Source of the DNA: an uncultured Eubacteriales bacterium
GTDB taxonomy: Bacteria; Bacillota; Clostridia; Oscillospirales; Oscillospiraceae
Reading direction: 5' to 3'
Assembly (NCBI GenBank): GCA_905205195.1
Contig: CAJLCS010000017.1
Location: forward strand, 1 to 33,487
DNA: 33,487 bases
Of this stretch, positions 30,685 to 33,487 are shown one piece after another. The stretch's first letter is position 1. Each line of letters opens with the position of its first letter. The translations under genes were made by a program, and so were the position numbers. Under the pieces are notes generated by a model. It saw only the letters and a list, made by a program, of their open reading frames with translations. It was not told the origin of the DNA and made no database searches.

Positions 30685-31686
30685 TTAGCCCTCGCCGACG
30701 CCGGTATTGAAGCCGCCTTCGTCGGAGAAGGAGCAGCGGATGATGCAGGAGACCTTTTGGCCGTTGTACTCCGCGTGAACCTCCGTCATGCCGGGGCCAA
30801 CCGCCACCACGTTGCCGTTATTTACCGTGGCCACCGAGGGATCGTCACTGGTCCAGGTCAGCAGCGTCTTGCCGATGGAGCCGTCATAGAGCTGCCACTC
30901 CTCGCCCTGATAGGAGAACGTGATATCCTCCCGATTCAGCGCCAGCTTCTCGTTGTCCGCCGCCGTGGTGGACGGCTCGGTGGGCTGGGTGGTCGGCTCC
31001 GTCACCGCCGCCTTGAAGGTGCAGCTGATCCGGCAGGTTTTCTGAACCGTGCCGCAGGTGACGGTAATCACCGTCTGGCCCGGCGCCACCGCCACAATCT
31101 TGCCCCGGGCGTTGACCGTGGCAATGGCAGGATCGGCGGAAGCATAGGTCACCGTGTCGGTGGTATTGGCCGGCGTGGGGGTGGCGCTGAGCAGGTAGGC
31201 CTGCCCCTCCTCCTTCAGCTCGATGGCCGTATCGGAGAGCTTCAGCTCCGTGCATTCCAGCGCCGACGCCGCCGTGGTTTCCACCGGTGCGGTGGTCGTG
31301 GAGTTCGTGGTGCCCGTGGGCTTCTTGCCGGACAGACCCAGCTTTTCCGGGAAGTACTGAATGCCGATGTAGGCCAGCACCGCCACAATGGCCAGCGCCA
31401 GAATCACCGCCAGAATCACAAGGCCCCGATTACTGCCGTTCCGGGGCGCCTGACGCTCCGCCTTGGGGGCCGCCGCACGGGCCGCCTGATTGCGCTTGCG
31501 GACGTTGGCCGCCGAATACCGGCCGCCCTTCACCGGCGTATAGGTTCTCTCTTCCCCGGCCTGAGCGCCGTCGGGCATATCTACAGCAGGCTGATTTCCG
31601 CCGGAACGGGCGCAGCCGCAAATCGGGCATTGATCGGCGGTGTCCGGATAAGCCGTCCCGCAGACGTCGCAAATAATCTTACTCAT
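30685..31686 (-). CDS. zinc-ribbon, single-pass membrane protein with two Ig-like (BIG2) domains
   Basis: A 333-residue protein. A zinc ribbon at the N terminus has Cys6, Cys9, Cys20 and Cys23 (CDVC and CPIC). A basic low-complexity stretch (60-87) follows, then a transmembrane helix at about 89-110. A Thr-rich linker leads to two bacterial Ig-like BIG2 domains, at about 143-228 and 248-325, each with a TYASADPAIATVNARGKIVAV or TWTSDDPSVATVNNGNVVAV type block. Another Thr/Pro linker separates them. The ribbon is thus cytoplasmic and the Ig-like part extracellular. The ATG at 31686 has AAGGAGG upstream; the frame open to 31764 crosses the promoter. It is divergent from the kinase-like gene. 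Function unknown. Confidence 0.88.
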   Translation of the reverse strand: MSKIICDVCGTAYPDTADQCPICGCARSGGNQPAVDMPDGAQAGEERTYTPVKGGRYSAANVRKRNQAARAAAPKAERQAPRNGSNRGLVILAVILALAIVAVLAYIGIQYFPEKLGLSGKKPTGTTNSTTTAPVETTAASALECTELKLSDTAIELKEEGQAYLLSATPTPANTTDTVTYASADPAIATVNARGKIVAVAPGQTVITVTCGTVQKTCRISCTFKAAVTEPTTQPTEPSTTAADNEKLALNREDITFSYQGEEWQLYDGSIGKTLLTWTSDDPSVATVNNGNVVAVGPGMTEVHAEYNGQKVSCIIRCSFSDEGGFNTGVGEG

Positions 31687-31703
31687 AGATAACCTCCTTG
31701 CCT

Positions 31704-31720
31704 GTACGGTCTGTCCGTAC
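31704..31720. repeat. inverted repeat in the 5' leader of the zinc-ribbon gene
   Basis: GTACGG-TCTGT-CCGTAC, 6-bp arms, located just downstream of the predicted transcription start and 17 bases upstream of the ATG. It could be an operator or a small RNA hairpin near the ribosome-binding site. Confidence 0.5.
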
Positions 31721-31731
31721 GAGATAGGGCT

Positions 31732-31760
31732 ATTATACCACGGGCCGGAAAAGAAAACAA
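31732..31760 (-). promoter_or_regulatory. sigma-A promoter for the zinc-ribbon/BIG2 gene
   Basis: TTGTTT (31760-31755), 17 bases, TATAAT (31737-31732). Confidence 0.82.
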
Positions 31761-31771
31761 CCATAAAGCAG

Positions 31772-31800
31772 TTGCTTTTTTTCCATTTTTATTTTATCAT
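31772..31800 (+). promoter_or_regulatory. sigma-A promoter for the kinase-like gene
   Basis: TTGCTT (31772-31777), 17 bases of T-rich sequence, TATCAT (31795-31800). It lies back to back with the divergent promoter, with 11 bases between the two -35 boxes. Confidence 0.7.
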
Positions 31801-31827
31801 AGATAGGTGAAAAAGGAGGCGATGATT

Positions 31828-33487
31828 TTGTCCGAACCCACCTTGATTTCTCCGCTGCTGGACGGTTTTCTCATGGGTGGCGCCATCAGTGAGCATGACG
31901 GTGTCCGCTGTTATCCGGCCATGCGGAAGGATTCCGATGAAAAATATATCGTAAAGGTTATTTCCATTCCGGCCTCGCCGGTGAAAATGGATGCCCTGCT
32001 GCTGACCGGCGCCTACCGGGACCGGGAATCCGCGCTGGGCTATTTCCGGGAGCTGGCCGACGGTGCCGCCGGGGAGGCGGAGATTTTGCAGAAGCTCTCC
32101 CGGCTGGACGGCTTTACCGCCTATGAGGGCTGGCAGATCGTCCCCATGGAAAACGGCGGCGGCTTTGACGTGTACCTGCTGGGCCGCTACCGCACCACGC
32201 TGGAAAAGCAGTTCCGCCGCCACCCGCTGACCCATCTGGGGGCGGTGAACCTCGGATTGGACCTGTGCAGCGCCCTGACAGCCTGCCGCCGGGTGGGCTA
32301 TCTCTATGCCGACCTCAAGCCCCAGAACGTCACCGTGTCGGAGGACGGCACCTACCATATCAGCGACCTGGGCCTGTTTGCGCTGGACTCCCTGGCCTAC
32401 GCCTCGCTGCCGGACCGTTACCGCAGCGCCTACACGCCGCCGGAAATCCAGGACGCCTTTTCCAGCCTGAACACCACCGTGGACACCTACGCTGTGGGTC
32501 TGATTCTCTATCAGGCCTACAACAACGGCGAGCTGCCCACGGAAAACCGGGCTGCACCGGCCTATGCCGACTACGAGATGTCGGAGATCATTCTCAAAGC
32601 CTGCGACCCGAATCCGGATAACCGCTGGCCTGATCCGTCCCAGATGGGCCAGGCGCTGGTGAACTATATGCAGCGCAACGGCGCCAACGATACCCCCATC
32701 GTCCCCCCGCCTGCCGAACCGGAGCCTGCCGAAGAAGCCCCGGCCCCGGAGGAAGCGGCCCCCGCAGAGGATACCGCCGCGCCGAAAACGGAAATCTCCG
32801 AACAGACGCCGGAGGATGCCGGTGATCTTTCCTTCATCGACGAGATGGTGTCCGACGAAACGGCCCCGGACGACGAAACCGCCGCCGCGCTGGAGGACGC
32901 CGCCCTGACCGTGGAAACCTCCGAGATTCTGGCCCAGGCCGACGAGCTGATTGCCCACGAAACGCCGGAGCCTGCCGTGGCGCCGGAGGCCATTGACGTG
33001 CCCATGCCGGAGCCCATCGTGCTGCCCCCGGAGGAGGAAGACGCGGAGATTCCGGGACCGGCCCCCGACGAAGAGGAAGCCCCGGCTGAAGAAGCGGAAG
33101 CCGCCGGGGAAGAAGCCCCGGCCGCCCCGACGCCTGCCGATGAAACGGAAGACGCGCCGGAAGAGGAAGAACCGGCCGACGAGGAAGAAGCGCCGCCTGC
33201 CAAGCCGAAAAAGAAGGGCTGGGTCGGCTGGGTGCTGGCACTGGTGATTGTGGCCGGGCTGGCCTTCGGCGGACAGTACTTCTACCGCCACTATTACCTG
33301 CAATACATCACCGACCTGACGCTGGAGGGGGCCGAGGACAAGCTCACCGCCCATCTGACCACCGACATTCCGGAAAGCGAGCTGCTGGCCGTCTGCACCG
33401 ATACCTACGGCATCGCCCAGACCGCCGTGGTGAAGGATGGCACCGCCGTCTTTACCGGCCTGAATCCGGCGACCTCGTACACCGTCA
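31828..33487 (+). CDS. membrane-anchored protein-kinase-like protein, partial at the window end
   Basis: Open to the last base, at least 553 residues. Residues 1-280 form a Ser/Thr kinase-like domain. Lys43 in YIVKVIS corresponds to the ATP-anchoring lysine. The catalytic loop reads YADLKPQN (Asp162, Lys164, Asn167), and the metal-binding DFG is DLG (Asp180). TPPEIQD looks like the APE motif. A long acidic Pro/Ala/Glu-rich linker runs from about 285 to 460. A transmembrane helix follows at about 464-485, then an external part with a fibronectin-like block, FTGLNPATSYTV. AAGGAGG at 31813-31819 is 8 bases from a TTG at 31828 but only 2 from an ATG at 31822, so TTG is preferred. Confidence 0.85.
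   Translation, partial: MSEPTLISPLLDGFLMGGAISEHDGVRCYPAMRKDSDEKYIVKVISIPASPVKMDALLLTGAYRDRESALGYFRELADGAAGEAEILQKLSRLDGFTAYEGWQIVPMENGGGFDVYLLGRYRTTLEKQFRRHPLTHLGAVNLGLDLCSALTACRRVGYLYADLKPQNVTVSEDGTYHISDLGLFALDSLAYASLPDRYRSAYTPPEIQDAFSSLNTTVDTYAVGLILYQAYNNGELPTENRAAPAYADYEMSEIILKACDPNPDNRWPDPSQMGQALVNYMQRNGANDTPIVPPPAEPEPAEEAPAPEEAAPAEDTAAPKTEISEQTPEDAGDLSFIDEMVSDETAPDDETAAALEDAALTVETSEILAQADELIAHETPEPAVAPEAIDVPMPEPIVLPPEEEDAEIPGPAPDEEEAPAEEAEAAGEEAPAAPTPADETEDAPEEEEPADEEEAPPAKPKKKGWVGWVLALVIVAGLAFGGQYFYRHYYLQYITDLTLEGAEDKLTAHLTTDIPESELLAVCTDTYGIAQTAVVKDGTAVFTGLNPATSYTV

Noticed and set aside
32700..33200. Tandem-repeat-like GAAGAAGCC runs in the kinase linker
   Set aside because: Irregular Glu/Ala/Pro codon runs of a disordered acidic linker; no fixed repeat unit.
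31789..33354. Long minus-strand ORF (521 codons) rich in Gly, Arg and Phe opposite the kinase-like gene
   Set aside because: It is the antisense shadow of GAA/GCC-rich codons. The plus strand has kinase motifs, a membrane helix, a promoter and a ribosome-binding site.
1..33487. Mobile element, CRISPR array, phage or biosynthetic defence system
   Set aside because: No transposase, integrase, repeat-spacer pattern, attachment site or tRNA was seen; the gene content is chromosomal housekeeping, sporulation and catabolism.

Overview
The window is GC-rich (visibly above 50%), with short intergenic gaps, strong Shine-Dalgarno sites (AAGGAGG type), AGGAGG-ATGA stop/start overlaps and textbook TTGNNN-17-TATNAT promoters. 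It carries sporulation genes (spoVAD, spoVAE, spoIIR) together with the MEP isoprenoid pathway (ispE, ispH), a dnaG-sigma block and AddAB. This fits a spore-forming clostridium, most probably the Oscillospiraceae/Ruminococcaceae group of gut Firmicutes. That placement is an inference from gene content and composition. No mobile element, CRISPR array, tRNA or rRNA is visible. No stretch longer than 300 bases lacks a gene.

Region 1 (1-8.3 kb, minus strand) is a compact housekeeping block read in the order hflX, yigZ, a SatA-like acetyltransferase, dgt, dnaG, an RpoD-like sigma gene, a second degenerate sigma-like gene, cmk and ispH (cut by the window start). Most junctions overlap by a few bases or are separated by fewer than 40. 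rpmE, with its own promoter and terminator, and an M29 aminopeptidase lie upstream on the same strand.

Region 2 (10.0-12.8 kb, plus strand) holds a homocysteine S-methyltransferase-like gene divergent from the aminopeptidase. It is followed by an unusual six-pass membrane protein fused to an E2-type acyltransferase fold, which has an apparently leaderless promoter, and by a small membrane-anchored Cys-rich protein.

Region 3 (12.86-18.16 kb) is a hexuronate catabolic divergon. eda-kdgK runs leftward; uxuA-uxuB-gntR runs rightward. A 22-bp near-palindrome of GntR/FCD type sits between them and overlaps the candidate uxuA promoter. The encoded steps are fructuronate to mannonate to KDG to KDPG to pyruvate plus glyceraldehyde-3-phosphate. 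The isomerase (uxaC) and a transporter are not in the window.

Region 4 (18.2-19.8 kb) holds spoVAD-spoVAE behind a sigma-G-like -10 box, followed by a 40-codon low-complexity ORF made of Glu-Asn repeats.

Region 5 (19.8-30.3 kb, minus strand) is ispE, spoIIR, addB, addA and a 694-residue unrecognised protein whose start overlaps the addA stop. The ispE terminator hairpin directly abuts the spoIIR start codon.

Region 6 (30.4-33.5 kb) has a small DUF378 membrane protein, then a divergent pair: a zinc-ribbon/membrane/Ig-like (BIG2) protein and a membrane-anchored protein-kinase-like gene that runs off the end of the window. The most unusual items are the tandem sigma genes, the membrane-E2 fusion, the Glu-Asn repeat ORF, the addA-coupled unknown enzyme and the ispE/spoIIR junction.
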